Origin: Verrucomicrobiota bacterium
Lineage (GTDB): Bacteria > Verrucomicrobiota > Verrucomicrobiia > Verrucomicrobiales > DEV007
Assembly: GCA_003402735.1 (NCBI GenBank)
Contig: QQNE01000001.1
Coordinates: forward strand, 52,206-116,205
DNA: 64,000 nt
Direction: 5' to 3'
In this document: positions 16,487 through 25,742 of the stretch, in pieces
Layout: each line of letters begins with the position of its first letter
Position numbering within the stretch: the first letter of the stretch is position 1
The notes under the pieces: generated by a model
The model's input: the letters and a program-made list of their open reading frames with translations, nothing else
What the model was told of the DNA's origin: nothing
The model's database searches: none
Translations under genes and position numbers: made by a program

Positions 16487-18430
16487 TCAGGTCACGCGCC
16501 GCTCAATGTCCGCCTGCAACGCCGCCCAGAGCGATCCGAGGCCGTCGGCGACCTCCGCCTTGATCCGGGCCAAATCACCGCCGCCGCCCACTTTGCTGCC
16601 GAAAAGATAATATTTGATTTTCGGTTCCGTCCCGCTCGGACGCACCGCGAAACTTCGGCCATCCGCCAGATCGATGATCAACATCTTCTCGGCGGGGATC
16701 AAGTCCCCTTCCTCATCGGTCACGCCACCGTTGAAAAAGTTTCGCACCCGGGAAACCGCCACCCCGTCCACCTCCGTCGGGGGTTGATCCCGGTAGGAGT
16801 TGGCCAGCTTCTGGATCTGGGCCGCGCCCGAGGCCCCTTCCATGTAGATCGATTCGCCCCGCTCCAGATAATATCCGAAACGCTCGTAAATCTCATCGAG
16901 CAGTTCTGGCAGGGTCACCCCGCGGGACTTTGCATACGCGGCGACCTCGGCAAACATCACCACCGCACCGTTCCCATCCTTGTCCCGCAGGAAATCATCC
17001 CCGAGATAGCCATAGCTCTCTTCCCCGCCGAACACGAAAAACCGGGAATGCCGCAACCTGGCCGAACGCGATTCCGCCAGGGGAATCTGCCGATATCCAG
17101 CCTGCATCTCCGCTGGGAGCTGTTGCTCATATTTGCGCAGTTTTTCGCCGATGTATTTGAATCCGGTGAGGGTGTTGACGCAATGAATGCCAAACCCACG
17201 AGCGATGGCATCCTGCAAGGGAGAGGTCACCAGGGTCTTCACCCAAACCGCATGATCCCGGTTGCTTTCGTTGAGGATGCCCAATTCGAAGAAGGTCTTG
17301 ATCCGGTAATACCCCATGAGGCACCCGATCATGTTCCCCGTGAGGAGCTGCAGTTTGCCCTCGCGGTTGCGCACCGCCACCCCCATCCGATCGCAATCCG
17401 GATCCGTGGCCAAAACCAGATCGGCTCCCTCCGCGTCCGCCTGCTCCATGGCCATCTTCAGGGCCGGGCCATTTTCCGGGTTGGGCGAATCCACCGTCGG
17501 AAACCGACCGTCCGGCACATCCTGCGCCGCCACCGTGGAACACCGAAACTTGAGGCGCCTCAACATCGCCGGGGAGATGGCCCCGCCCACGCCGTGAAGG
17601 TTGGAGAAGACGATTTTCAGATCGCTCTGTGCGGCCACCAGTTCAGGTTGGAGGAGCAGCGATTCCAGCCGCTCCATGTAGAGGCCATCGTTCTCCACGC
17701 CGATCTCCGAAACCGTGCCCTGCTCGGTCCGGGGCAACGCGGTGTAGGATTCGCTCGGGATGTTCGCGAACTCGGCAATGATGCCGTTGGCGTGAGGCTG
17801 CACCACCTGCGCCCCGTCGTTAAAATAAACCTTGAACCCGTTGTCGTGCGGCGGGTTGTGGCTGGCGGTGAGCACCACCCCCGCCGTGGCGCCGATTTGC
17901 CTCACCGCAAACGAAAGCTGCGGCGTGGAGCGCGGAGCCTCGAAGAGATGCACATCGCATCCGTTTTCCGCAGCCACCTGGGCACAGAAAACCGCAAACT
18001 CCCGGCTGAAATGACGGGTGTCGTGCGCGATCGCCAAGGACGGTCTCCCCGACAACCCCTCACGCAGAAAATAGGCGCGCAGATACCGCACCAGCCCCTG
18101 GGTGGCGCGACTCAGGTTGTAATAGTTCAGGCAATTCGTGCCCACGGCGGGAAACTCAGGACGCCCCAGGGAAGTTGGCGTCCCCTGTTCGGCGGCGGTG
18201 ACCACCTTGCCGATGGTCCGCGCCCGCATCCCACCCGTGCCAAACGCCAGTTTCTGGAAAAACCGGTCATTCAACTCCGCCCACTCTCCCGCCGTCGCGA
18301 GTTGGCCGATGCTCTCCGCATAGAGCGGGTTCGAGCTGGATTGCAACAGACCGAGGATATTCTCCCGGCTGGCGGACAAGAGCTCGCCGGCGACAACGGC
18401 GGCATCGAGGCGATCGGTCAGGGTGTTCAT
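16487..18430 (-). CDS. Phosphohexomutase (phosphoglucomutase/phosphomannomutase family)
   Basis: The 647-residue alpha-D-phosphohexomutase has all four catalytic loops. TASHNPPHDNGFKVYF holds the phosphoserine Ser190, DPDCDRMG (about 345) is the metal loop, GGEESYGY (about 470) is the sugar-specificity loop and RPSGTEPKIKYYL (about 595) binds phosphate. The length and the GGEESYGY loop resemble the bacterial PgcA/PGM2-like branch that interconverts glucose 1- and 6-phosphate. It lies 20 bases upstream of lnt on the same strand. It may feed sugar nucleotides to the glycan genes downstream in the window (inference). ATG 18430 was chosen over the upstream in-frame start at 18454. Confidence 0.92.
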   Translation of the reverse strand: MNTLTDRLDAAVVAGELLSASRENILGLLQSSSNPLYAESIGQLATAGEWAELNDRFFQKLAFGTGGMRARTIGKVVTAAEQGTPTSLGRPEFPAVGTNCLNYYNLSRATQGLVRYLRAYFLREGLSGRPSLAIAHDTRHFSREFAVFCAQVAAENGCDVHLFEAPRSTPQLSFAVRQIGATAGVVLTASHNPPHDNGFKVYFNDGAQVVQPHANGIIAEFANIPSESYTALPRTEQGTVSEIGVENDGLYMERLESLLLQPELVAAQSDLKIVFSNLHGVGGAISPAMLRRLKFRCSTVAAQDVPDGRFPTVDSPNPENGPALKMAMEQADAEGADLVLATDPDCDRMGVAVRNREGKLQLLTGNMIGCLMGYYRIKTFFELGILNESNRDHAVWVKTLVTSPLQDAIARGFGIHCVNTLTGFKYIGEKLRKYEQQLPAEMQAGYRQIPLAESRSARLRHSRFFVFGGEESYGYLGDDFLRDKDGNGAVVMFAEVAAYAKSRGVTLPELLDEIYERFGYYLERGESIYMEGASGAAQIQKLANSYRDQPPTEVDGVAVSRVRNFFNGGVTDEEGDLIPAEKMLIIDLADGRSFAVRPSGTEPKIKYYLFGSKVGGGGDLARIKAEVADGLGSLWAALQADIERRVT

Positions 18431-18571
18431 GAACGCGCCTACACTGCATGACAAGCCGGGCTTTTCAACGCAAGCGTGCAGGGAAAACGACCACCGTTTC
18501 CAGATGGGCCCACATGGGGGTTGTCATCCGCCTCTTCCGGCGTTCCGTTGCCATCCTCACGAACACCCGCA

Positions 18572-21424
18572 ATGACCCGTCTCTTTCTTCTCGATGGCAT
18601 GGCGCTGATCTACCGCGCCCACTTCGCCCTCATCCGCTCCCCCATTTTCACCTCGCGCGGCTTTAACACCTCGGCCGTCTTTGGGTTCACCAACACCCTT
18701 CTCGACATCATCGAAAAACGGCAACCCACCCACCTCGGCGTGGCCTTCGACACCTCCGCCCCCACGGCGCGCCACTCCGCCTTTCCTCAATACAAAGCCC
18801 AACGCGACGAAATGCCGGAGGAACTCTCCGCCGCGCTGCCCTTCGTCAAACGACTCCTGGAAGCCTTTCACATCCCCGTCCTCACCCTGGACGGATACGA
18901 GGCGGACGACATCATCGGAACGATCGCCCGCTGCGCCGAGGAAGCGGACCCGTTCGCCGAGATCTACATGGTCACGCCTGACAAGGACTTCGCCCAACTG
19001 GTCACGGAGCAAACCAGAGTGTTCAAACCGGGTCGCCAGGGATCCGAAGTCGAAATCCTCGGCGTGCCCGAAATCAAGGCGGCCTGGGAGGTCGATTCCC
19101 CCCTCCAGGTCATCGATATCCTCGGCCTTTGGGGCGATGCCTCCGACAACATCCCGGGGGTTCCGGGCATCGGCGAGAAGACGGCCAAAAAACTGATCGC
19201 CGAACACGGCTCCATCGAAGCCCTGCTCGCCGCCACCGATCAGCTCAAGGGCAAGCTCCAGGAAAACCTGCGGGCCCATGCGGAACAGGCCCTGCTCTGC
19301 AAACGCCTGGCCACCATCGACCGCCACGTCCCCCTCGATCAGGTCCTCCTCGCCCTTCAGGGAGGCCAGACCGCCCCGAGATTGCTCCAGGCGGACGGCA
19401 AACTCCACCTCGAACCCCTCGAACTCGCCAGCCGCGACGGCGAAGCCCTCAAATCCCTCTTCGTCCAACTCGAGTTCAACACCCTCGGCAAACGCCTCTT
19501 CGGCGCGGACTTCAAGGCCGGGCGCGGTCACCTCCAACCCCTCTCAGCCGGTGACACTCCCGCTCCCGGCCCTGCCGAAGCCACTCTTCAGACCCTGGAG
19601 ACCACCGAACATCAATACACCCACATCCTCGCCCACGACGCCGCGGGCCGGGCCGCTCTCATCGACCGGATGAAGTCCCTCACCACGTTCTGTTTCGACT
19701 TGGAAACTTCCGAGCTCGACCCCAAGAACGCGCAACTCCTCGGCATCGCCTTCTCCTGGGAAAAAGGGACAGGCCATTACGTCCAATTCCCCACGGATCC
19801 CGGCGCGGCTCAAGCCATGCTCGAGGAGTTCCGCGGGCTGTTCACAACCCCGGGCGTCGAAAAAATCGGACACAACCTCAAGTTCGACCTTCTCATCCTC
19901 CGCTGGCATGGACTCCGGGCGGAGGGCCCGTTCTTCGATACCATGCTGGCCCACACCTTGGTGGAGCCGGAGCAGAAGCACACCATGGACTTCATTTCCG
20001 AGGCGCTGCTCGGTTACACGCCGGTCTCCATCAAGTCGCTCATCGGAGACCGCAAACAACCGGGCGGACAACTCAGCATGCTGGATATTTTCGACCAGAA
20101 GGCCGACGACATCGCCGCCTATGCCGCCGAGGACGCCGATGTCACCTGGCAAATCGCCACCCTGCTTCGGCCGATGCTCGCAGAAAAAGGACAGGAACGC
20201 GTCTTCTACCAGATCGAATGCCCCCTGCTCCCGGTCCTCGTCGATTTGGAATTCGAGGGAATCGCCATCGACACCGCGGCCCTTGCCGAGTTCAGCAAGA
20301 TTCTCCGCGACGAGATGCTCCGGCTCGGAGACTTGATCGAGAAGGACGCCGGACGTCCCTTCAACCTCAATTCCCCGGTGCAACTCGGGCAGATCCTCTT
20401 CGATGAACTCAACCTCCTCGAAAAGACCAAGAAAACCAAGACGGGTCAGCACAAAACCGATGAGGCTACCCTGCAAACGCTCGTCGGTCTGCACCCGATC
20501 GTCGAACACATCCTCAGTTACCGCCGGGCCGCGAAGTTGAAGAGCACCTACGTCGATGCCCTGCCCCTCGCGGTGCACCGCAAAAGCGGGCGGATTCATA
20601 CCCAGTTCGACCAGCTCATGACCGCCACCGGACGTCTCGCGTCGAACAACCCCAACCTCCAGAACATCCCGATCCGCACCGAAATGGGCCGGGAGATCCG
20701 CAAGGCGTTCGTGCCGCGCGGCCCGGATTATCTGATCCTCTCCGCGGATTATTCCCAGATCGAACTGCGGGTGATGGCGGCGCTCTGCGGCGATCCCGCC
20801 ATGAAAGAGGCCTTCGTGCACAACCAGGATATCCATACCGCCACCGCGGCACGCGTCCACGGATTGACGCCGGAACAAGTCACCCCGGAACTGCGCGCCC
20901 AGGCCAAAATGGTGAATTTCGGCATCATCTACGGCATCACCGCTTTCGGACTCTCCCAACGGCTCCGGATTCCCAAGGAAGAGGCGGCCACCATCATCGA
21001 CGGCTACTTCCGGCAATACCCCGGTGTGCAAGCCTACATGGACCGCTGCATCGCCTCCGCCCGCGAACGGGGCTTCGTGGAAACCTTGACCGGACGCCGC
21101 CGCTACCTGCGGGACATCGATTCCCGGAACTGGACGATCCGGCAGGCGGCGGAACGCACCGCCATCAACACCCCGGTGCAAGGGACGGCGGCGGACATGA
21201 TCAAGCTGGCCATGATCAAGGTGCAGGAAGCGCTTTTCCGGCGCGGTCTGCGCACCCGCATGCTGCTGCAAGTCCACGATGAACTTGTCTTCGACCTGCA
21301 CCGGGAGGAGGAAGCGGAAGCCATCCAGCTCGTCGTCGAAGCCATGCAAACGGCCCTGCCGCTCGAAGGCGTGCCGATCCTGGTGGAGGCGGGCGTCGGC
21401 GCAAACTGGCTGGAGGCCCATTGA
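18572..21424 (+). CDS. polA: DNA polymerase I
   Basis: The 950-residue protein has three domains. The 5'-nuclease starts at MTRLFLLDGMALIYRAHFAL and includes GYEADDIIGTIA and SDNIPGVPGIGEKTA. The 3'-5' exonuclease retains Exo I FDLETSELD (about 375), Exo II GHNLKFD and Exo III YAAEDADVT, so proofreading residues are present. The polymerase domain has motif A DYSQIELR (about 725), motif B KMVNFGIIYG (about 779) and motif C VHDELVFD (about 902). It fills gaps in repair and removes RNA primers. ATG 18572 sits directly before the nuclease core; the open frame upstream to 18476 lacks family similarity. It is divergent from the phosphohexomutase. Confidence 0.96.
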   Translation: MTRLFLLDGMALIYRAHFALIRSPIFTSRGFNTSAVFGFTNTLLDIIEKRQPTHLGVAFDTSAPTARHSAFPQYKAQRDEMPEELSAALPFVKRLLEAFHIPVLTLDGYEADDIIGTIARCAEEADPFAEIYMVTPDKDFAQLVTEQTRVFKPGRQGSEVEILGVPEIKAAWEVDSPLQVIDILGLWGDASDNIPGVPGIGEKTAKKLIAEHGSIEALLAATDQLKGKLQENLRAHAEQALLCKRLATIDRHVPLDQVLLALQGGQTAPRLLQADGKLHLEPLELASRDGEALKSLFVQLEFNTLGKRLFGADFKAGRGHLQPLSAGDTPAPGPAEATLQTLETTEHQYTHILAHDAAGRAALIDRMKSLTTFCFDLETSELDPKNAQLLGIAFSWEKGTGHYVQFPTDPGAAQAMLEEFRGLFTTPGVEKIGHNLKFDLLILRWHGLRAEGPFFDTMLAHTLVEPEQKHTMDFISEALLGYTPVSIKSLIGDRKQPGGQLSMLDIFDQKADDIAAYAAEDADVTWQIATLLRPMLAEKGQERVFYQIECPLLPVLVDLEFEGIAIDTAALAEFSKILRDEMLRLGDLIEKDAGRPFNLNSPVQLGQILFDELNLLEKTKKTKTGQHKTDEATLQTLVGLHPIVEHILSYRRAAKLKSTYVDALPLAVHRKSGRIHTQFDQLMTATGRLASNNPNLQNIPIRTEMGREIRKAFVPRGPDYLILSADYSQIELRVMAALCGDPAMKEAFVHNQDIHTATAARVHGLTPEQVTPELRAQAKMVNFGIIYGITAFGLSQRLRIPKEEAATIIDGYFRQYPGVQAYMDRCIASARERGFVETLTGRRRYLRDIDSRNWTIRQAAERTAINTPVQGTAADMIKLAMIKVQEALFRRGLRTRMLLQVHDELVFDLHREEEAEAIQLVVEAMQTALPLEGVPILVEAGVGANWLEAH

Positions 21425-21518
21425 GGTCCAGCGAGAGGTTGCGAAAGACCGAAACCTCCTCCAAACTAGCCGCTCCCCTCCAACCCATCAGCGGTTGATC
21501 GAGGTCGATTCCGTTCGA

Positions 21519-23534
21519 ATGAGCGAAGCACCCCCGAATTCCCCCAAACAGAAGCGCTTCTCCGCAAAGGACTTGGCAACGATGACGACCGCCGACTTCC
21601 TGTCGGCCGCCAAAGCCCCTTACGGGAGGCTCTTCTCCTACGTGAGACCCTACCAAACCCGCTTCGCCATGGGCGTGTTCTTCGGCATCGTGGGCGGGGC
21701 GTTCAACGGTGTGCTTCTCCTGGTGATCCGGGCCATCTTCACGATCGTGCTCCCCGCGGAACCGACCGCCGCCGACCCTGCCACGGCGGCCACCTCAGCC
21801 ACGGCCGCCGGCCACGCCTTGCCGGAGAAAATCATCCCGTTCGACGGCATCGCCTATCTGGACAGGATTCAGTTCGACCGCCCCGAGCTCTCCCCCGGTT
21901 GGGAACAATGGACGTTCGTCTCCGCAGTCTGCCTGCTCATCCCGGTCCTGATTCTCCTGAAAGGCGCCTTCGAGTTCCTGAACAAATATTGCATCCTGTG
22001 GGTGGGGAACCGCGTGCTCCATCAACTCCGGGACGATCTGTTCTCCAGTCTCCTGCGGCAGCCGATCGCCTTCTACAACCACGCCAAACAGGGCGACCTC
22101 ATCCAAGCCGTCTTCAACCAGACCCGGATGGCGGCCAGCGCCGCCACTGACATGGTCTGCGCCCTCGTGATGTATCCGGTGTCGATCTTCGCGATCATGA
22201 TCACCCTGCTCCACCTGGACTGGCTCTACACCCTAGGCGCGTGCATCGTGTTCCCGCTGTGCATCCTCCCCATCGTCCTCGTCAGCAAAAAAGTCCGCCA
22301 GGCAGGCGCCAAGGAAGACGAGGAGGCGGGCGCCATCATGACCACTCTTCAGGAGAGCTTCTCCGGCATCCGCGTGGTCAAGGCCAATGCCCGTGAAGAT
22401 TTCGAGCGGGAACGCTTCAACCGCGCCGCCCTCCGCATGATGGCCATGATCAGCCGCTGGCAAAAAGCTTCCGAAATCGTCGGTCCACTGGTCGAGACCA
22501 CCGCTTCGATCGGCATGGCCATCGGCCTGATTTATGCCTACATCTCCGGAAAATCGGTCCATGATTTCCTAGTCCTCAACATGGGGCTGATGAGCATCTA
22601 CCCCCACGTCAAGGGACTCAGCCGCATGCAGATCACCCTGCAGAAAACCCTCCTGGCCACCTCCAAGATCTTCGCCATGATGGACGAGAAACCGGCCATC
22701 ACCGACCGCCCGGATGCCGTGAACCTCGACGCCGTCAAGCACGGGATCCGGATGGAAAATGTCCGGTTCAACTACCCCACCAAACGCACCCCGGCGGTCG
22801 TCGATCTCAATCTCCACTTCGAGCTTGGCAAAAGCTATGCGCTCGTCGGCCAAAGCGGCTCGGGCAAAACCACGATCATGTCCCTGATCCTCCGGTTTTA
22901 CGATCCACAAGTCGGCAGAATCGAAATCGATGGACGCGACATCCGCGATTACTCCCAGAACTCGCTCCGCAACCAGATCGGCATCGTCAACCAAGACGTG
23001 TTTCTCTTCCACGACACCATCTTCAACAACATCCGTTACGGAAGACTGGACGCCACCCGTGAGGAAGTGGAAGAAGCGGCCAAACTGGCCCACGCCCATG
23101 AATTCATCATGGAAAAGCGCAACGGTTACAACGAGGTCATCGGCGACCGCGGCAACCAGCTTTCCGGAGGACAGGCGCAACGCCTTTCCATCGCCAGGGC
23201 CATCCTCCGCAACGCGCCCATCCTGTTGCTCGACGAAGCCACTTCCGCACTCGATTCCGAGTCTGAGAAACATGTCAGGGAGGCCATCGACATCCTGTCA
23301 CGCGGCAAAACTGTCATCGCCATCGCCCACCGGCTCTCCACCATCCTGACGGCAGACCAGATCGTCTTCCTCGACCACGGTCAGGTTCTCGGCAAAGGTC
23401 GACACGCCGACCTCATCGAAAGCTGCGCCGGGTATCGCAAACTCTACGAACTCCAGTTTAACGGCCATCGCCCCGACGAATTTTGTCAGGAAATCGAGCT
23501 TGAAACCACGGCAGGCCAGGCTGGTGTTGCCTGA
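21519..23534 (+). CDS. ABC exporter, MsbA-like (fused membrane and ATPase domains)
   Basis: The 671-residue half-transporter has an N-terminal six-helix type I exporter domain and a C-terminal ATPase. The ATPase shows Walker A GQSGSGKTT (about 444), signature LSGGQAQR (about 547), Walker B ILLLDEATSALDS (about 567) and the H-loop IAHRLST. A ~60-residue Ala/Thr/Pro-rich insert lies between the first two helices (about 85-135). Homologues flip lipid A-core or other lipids, or export peptides and drugs. Its position just before the glycan island suggests a lipid-linked saccharide or lipid A cargo (inference). ATG 21519 was chosen because upstream sequence overlaps polA. Confidence 0.9.
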   Translation: MSEAPPNSPKQKRFSAKDLATMTTADFLSAAKAPYGRLFSYVRPYQTRFAMGVFFGIVGGAFNGVLLLVIRAIFTIVLPAEPTAADPATAATSATAAGHALPEKIIPFDGIAYLDRIQFDRPELSPGWEQWTFVSAVCLLIPVLILLKGAFEFLNKYCILWVGNRVLHQLRDDLFSSLLRQPIAFYNHAKQGDLIQAVFNQTRMAASAATDMVCALVMYPVSIFAIMITLLHLDWLYTLGACIVFPLCILPIVLVSKKVRQAGAKEDEEAGAIMTTLQESFSGIRVVKANAREDFERERFNRAALRMMAMISRWQKASEIVGPLVETTASIGMAIGLIYAYISGKSVHDFLVLNMGLMSIYPHVKGLSRMQITLQKTLLATSKIFAMMDEKPAITDRPDAVNLDAVKHGIRMENVRFNYPTKRTPAVVDLNLHFELGKSYALVGQSGSGKTTIMSLILRFYDPQVGRIEIDGRDIRDYSQNSLRNQIGIVNQDVFLFHDTIFNNIRYGRLDATREEVEEAAKLAHAHEFIMEKRNGYNEVIGDRGNQLSGGQAQRLSIARAILRNAPILLLDEATSALDSESEKHVREAIDILSRGKTVIAIAHRLSTILTADQIVFLDHGQVLGKGRHADLIESCAGYRKLYELQFNGHRPDEFCQEIELETTAGQAGVA

Positions 23535-23639
23535 ATCCCGCCACCGTTCACCGGGAAACCTCCTTGCGACCCAGCCATTTTGAACGACACTCGCACCACA
23601 TTCTTCCCGGCTCCGCCCGGACATCCTCACCCTTAGGCC

Positions 23640-23757
23640 TCGCGGTTTCCCGATGCATCGCGGAACGACCAAAAGCGGTAGCTTGGCCAGTCCAGAGCCT
23701 CATTTTTGTGCCGGAAAAAAGGTCTTCGCGGCGTTGCGGAGTGTTTCGATAGGCTCA
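23640..23757 (+). repeat. Copy A of a dispersed ~100-base repeat
   Basis: This intergenic stretch aligns with 25662-25739. Shared blocks include a TTTTTGT run, AAGTCCTTCACGGCGTCGCG versus AGGTCTTCGCGGCGTTGCG, and a final TAGGCTC versus CAGGCTCC. The two copies flank opposite sides of the SDR gene and lie in the same orientation. Copy A ends exactly at the stop codon of the hexapeptide acyltransferase (TCA at 23755-23757 on the minus strand). By eye they are clearly related but not identical. Confidence 0.5.
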
Positions 23758-24486
23758 GGGAGACACCCCTGGAAGTCCTGTTTCTGCTCCCGGAATTTCC
23801 TCTTTTTGAAGCGAAGCGATCACTCGCGCGGGAACGCCTGCCGCAACACTCATGGGGGGAATCTCCCCGGTGACCACACTCCCGGCGGCCACCACGCTGC
23901 CACGTCCGATCACCGCCCCCTTCAGGATCAGGCTGTTCATGCCGATCCACACATGATCACCGATCACCACCGGCTCGTGGGGAATCGCGGGACGCGGCGC
24001 TTGATGCCGCCCCAGCAATGCAAGATAATCTTGCTCTCGCAACGACGGATCCAAGGGATGAGAATCGTTGTCAAAAATCTGCACCCCATGGGCAATCATC
24101 GTCAACGAACCGATCTCCACGCGGTCGGCGCAACTGATGACGGTGTCATCCCCAAGATAGACGTCATCCCCGATCCGCAGAGTTCCGTGCCGCCACCTCT
24201 CAATCCGGAGGATTCCCCGGCAGATCACATTCTGTCCCAACGTGATGTGTTCACGGCTGCCATAGTTCGCGCACCACGCCGCTGCGCCAATCACACATCC
24301 CTTTCCCAACTCCGCGCCGTTCTGAAAACTTTCGACCGCTTCCTCACTCTCCATCACCCGGATCAAACGGCGGACGTGGCCCACCATCTTGCGCAACAGC
24401 CGTTCCTTCCAGGTCCGGACAACGACTCGCTTTTTCAATGGCGCAGTCTCACCGACAGCGAAAGCGTGATGGCGATCCAGTGGCAT
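23755..24486 (-). CDS. Hexapeptide-repeat O-acetyl/acyltransferase (WbbJ/LpxA-like fold)
   Basis: The 243-residue left-handed beta-helix protein has many imperfect hexapeptide turns, for example IGDDVYLGDDTVIS and IGDHVWIGMNSLILKGAVIGRGSVVAAGSVV. The loop DNDSHPLDP carries the catalytic His typical of the maltose/galactoside O-acetyltransferase and WbbJ families. Such enzymes transfer acetyl from acetyl-CoA to sugar hydroxyls, often on O-antigen or capsule. It is on the opposite strand to the following SDR epimerase gene, with a ~190-base divergent spacer. Its 3' end coincides with copy A of a dispersed repeat. The acceptor sugar is unknown. Confidence 0.85.
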   Translation of the reverse strand: MPLDRHHAFAVGETAPLKKRVVVRTWKERLLRKMVGHVRRLIRVMESEEAVESFQNGAELGKGCVIGAAAWCANYGSREHITLGQNVICRGILRIERWRHGTLRIGDDVYLGDDTVISCADRVEIGSLTMIAHGVQIFDNDSHPLDPSLREQDYLALLGRHQAPRPAIPHEPVVIGDHVWIGMNSLILKGAVIGRGSVVAAGSVVTGEIPPMSVAAGVPARVIASLQKEEIPGAETGLPGVSP

Positions 24487-24673
24487 CGATTTGGCTTTCT
24501 AAATCACAAGTTTTGCGGAAGCGTTGGGCCGCAGCGACACCATCCCCGCCTCCGCTCCAGCTATAGCGCGGAAGCTCTGCTTGTCGAGGATCGTTCATCC
24601 GTTGCCACAGATCGTCCCCATTGACTTCATCCTCCACGATGCACCAGGTCTTATTCACCGTCCCCAACATTCC

Positions 24674-25597
24674 ATGATCATACTTGTGACTGGTGCGTCT
24701 GGCTTTGTGGGGCGGGTTGTTGCCCTGGAGTCGGCACAACGCGGCCTGACCGTGCACGGCTGCGGCAGCAGCGCTCGACAACCCGCTGGCTTGCCCGGAA
24801 CTTGGCATCAAGTCGCATGGAGTCAGGGGGTCCAACCGTTGGCTGACCTGGTGGCCGAAGTCTCTCCAGATCTCATTGTGCACGCGGCAGGAAGTGCCTC
24901 GGTCGCTGATTCTTTGAGAACTCCCCTGGCTGACCTCCAGGCCTCTCTGGGCACTTGGTCTCTGCTCTTGGAAGCCACTCGACTTTCGAGCCGACGCCCT
25001 GTCCTGGTTTTCCCTTCAAGCGCCGCCGTCTACGGAAATCCAAAGTCCCTTCCGGTTTCGGAGGAAACGAACTGCAACCCAGTCTCCCCCTACGGGTGGC
25101 ACAAGGTGATGTGCGAAAACCTCGCCCGCTCTCACGCCGCCTTTTTTGGGGCCAAGATCGTCATAGCGCGACTCTTCTCCGTCATTGGAGCTCACCAGAA
25201 GCGTTTGCTCGTTTGGGAGCTGTTTGATCAGCTCCAGCGAAGTGCCGGACCGGTGCGCCTCATGGGAAGCGGAAAGGAGACGCGGGACTTTCTCGGTGAA
25301 AGGGAGATGGCCGGTGCCCTGATCAGCCTCGCCATGAACCAGATCCACGCGGAACCATCCACCGAACCTCTGGTGGTCAACTTGGCCAGCGGAAGAGAGG
25401 TGTCGACCCTGCAAATCGCCCAACTGCTGGTCGACATGTTCGCTCCGGGACGGGAGATCGTCTGCCAAGGCGAGCAACGGCAGGGCGACCCATTGCGATG
25501 GTGCGCCGAAATCTCCAGGCTCCGAAATCTCCTTCCCGACCACAAGCCAAGCCCAATTGAACAGACCCTGCACCAAGCCGTTGCAGCCTGGCAATGA
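24674..25597 (+). CDS. NAD-dependent sugar epimerase/dehydratase (extended SDR)
   Basis: The 307-residue extended short-chain dehydrogenase/reductase has the nucleotide-binding TGASGFVG (residues 6-13) close to the N terminus. The catalytic Ser lies in FPSSAAVYG and the YGWHK motif provides Tyr and Lys. Such enzymes make or modify nucleotide sugars (GalE, RmlD, WcaG types). The ending and the GKETRDFL motif fit the NAD-dependent epimerase/dehydratase group, but the substrate cannot be read from sequence. ATG 24674 was chosen because the Rossmann motif begins at once after it; the open frame upstream (from 24524) has no family match. It is part of the glycan island. Confidence 0.88.
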   Translation: MIILVTGASGFVGRVVALESAQRGLTVHGCGSSARQPAGLPGTWHQVAWSQGVQPLADLVAEVSPDLIVHAAGSASVADSLRTPLADLQASLGTWSLLLEATRLSSRRPVLVFPSSAAVYGNPKSLPVSEETNCNPVSPYGWHKVMCENLARSHAAFFGAKIVIARLFSVIGAHQKRLLVWELFDQLQRSAGPVRLMGSGKETRDFLGEREMAGALISLAMNQIHAEPSTEPLVVNLASGREVSTLQIAQLLVDMFAPGREIVCQGEQRQGDPLRWCAEISRLRNLLPDHKPSPIEQTLHQAVAAWQ

Positions 25598-25661
25598 CCT
25601 CCAGATTCTTCCTCCCTCGGCCATCCCAGTCGCCCCCCAAGAACGGGCTTCCCGACATCTT

Positions 25662-25739
25662 GCAAAGCCAAGCTCCAGATCCCCACTTTTGTTCCAAAAC
25701 AAAGTCCTTCACGGCGTCGCGGAGGACGGCTACAGGCTC
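25662..25739 (+). repeat. Copy B of a dispersed ~80-100-base repeat
   Basis: The stretch is related to copy A at 23640-23757 (see there). It ends four bases before the ATG of the glycosyltransferase at 25743, so it forms that gene's leader. Copy A forms the 3' end region of the acyltransferase gene. No open reading frame or hairpin clearly explains it. Confidence 0.5.
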
Positions 25740-25742
25740 CCC

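Noticed and set aside
16784..18451. 555-codon open frame opposite the phosphohexomutase gene
   Set aside because: The opposite strand encodes all four catalytic loops of the mutase; this frame shows no domain and is a shadow.
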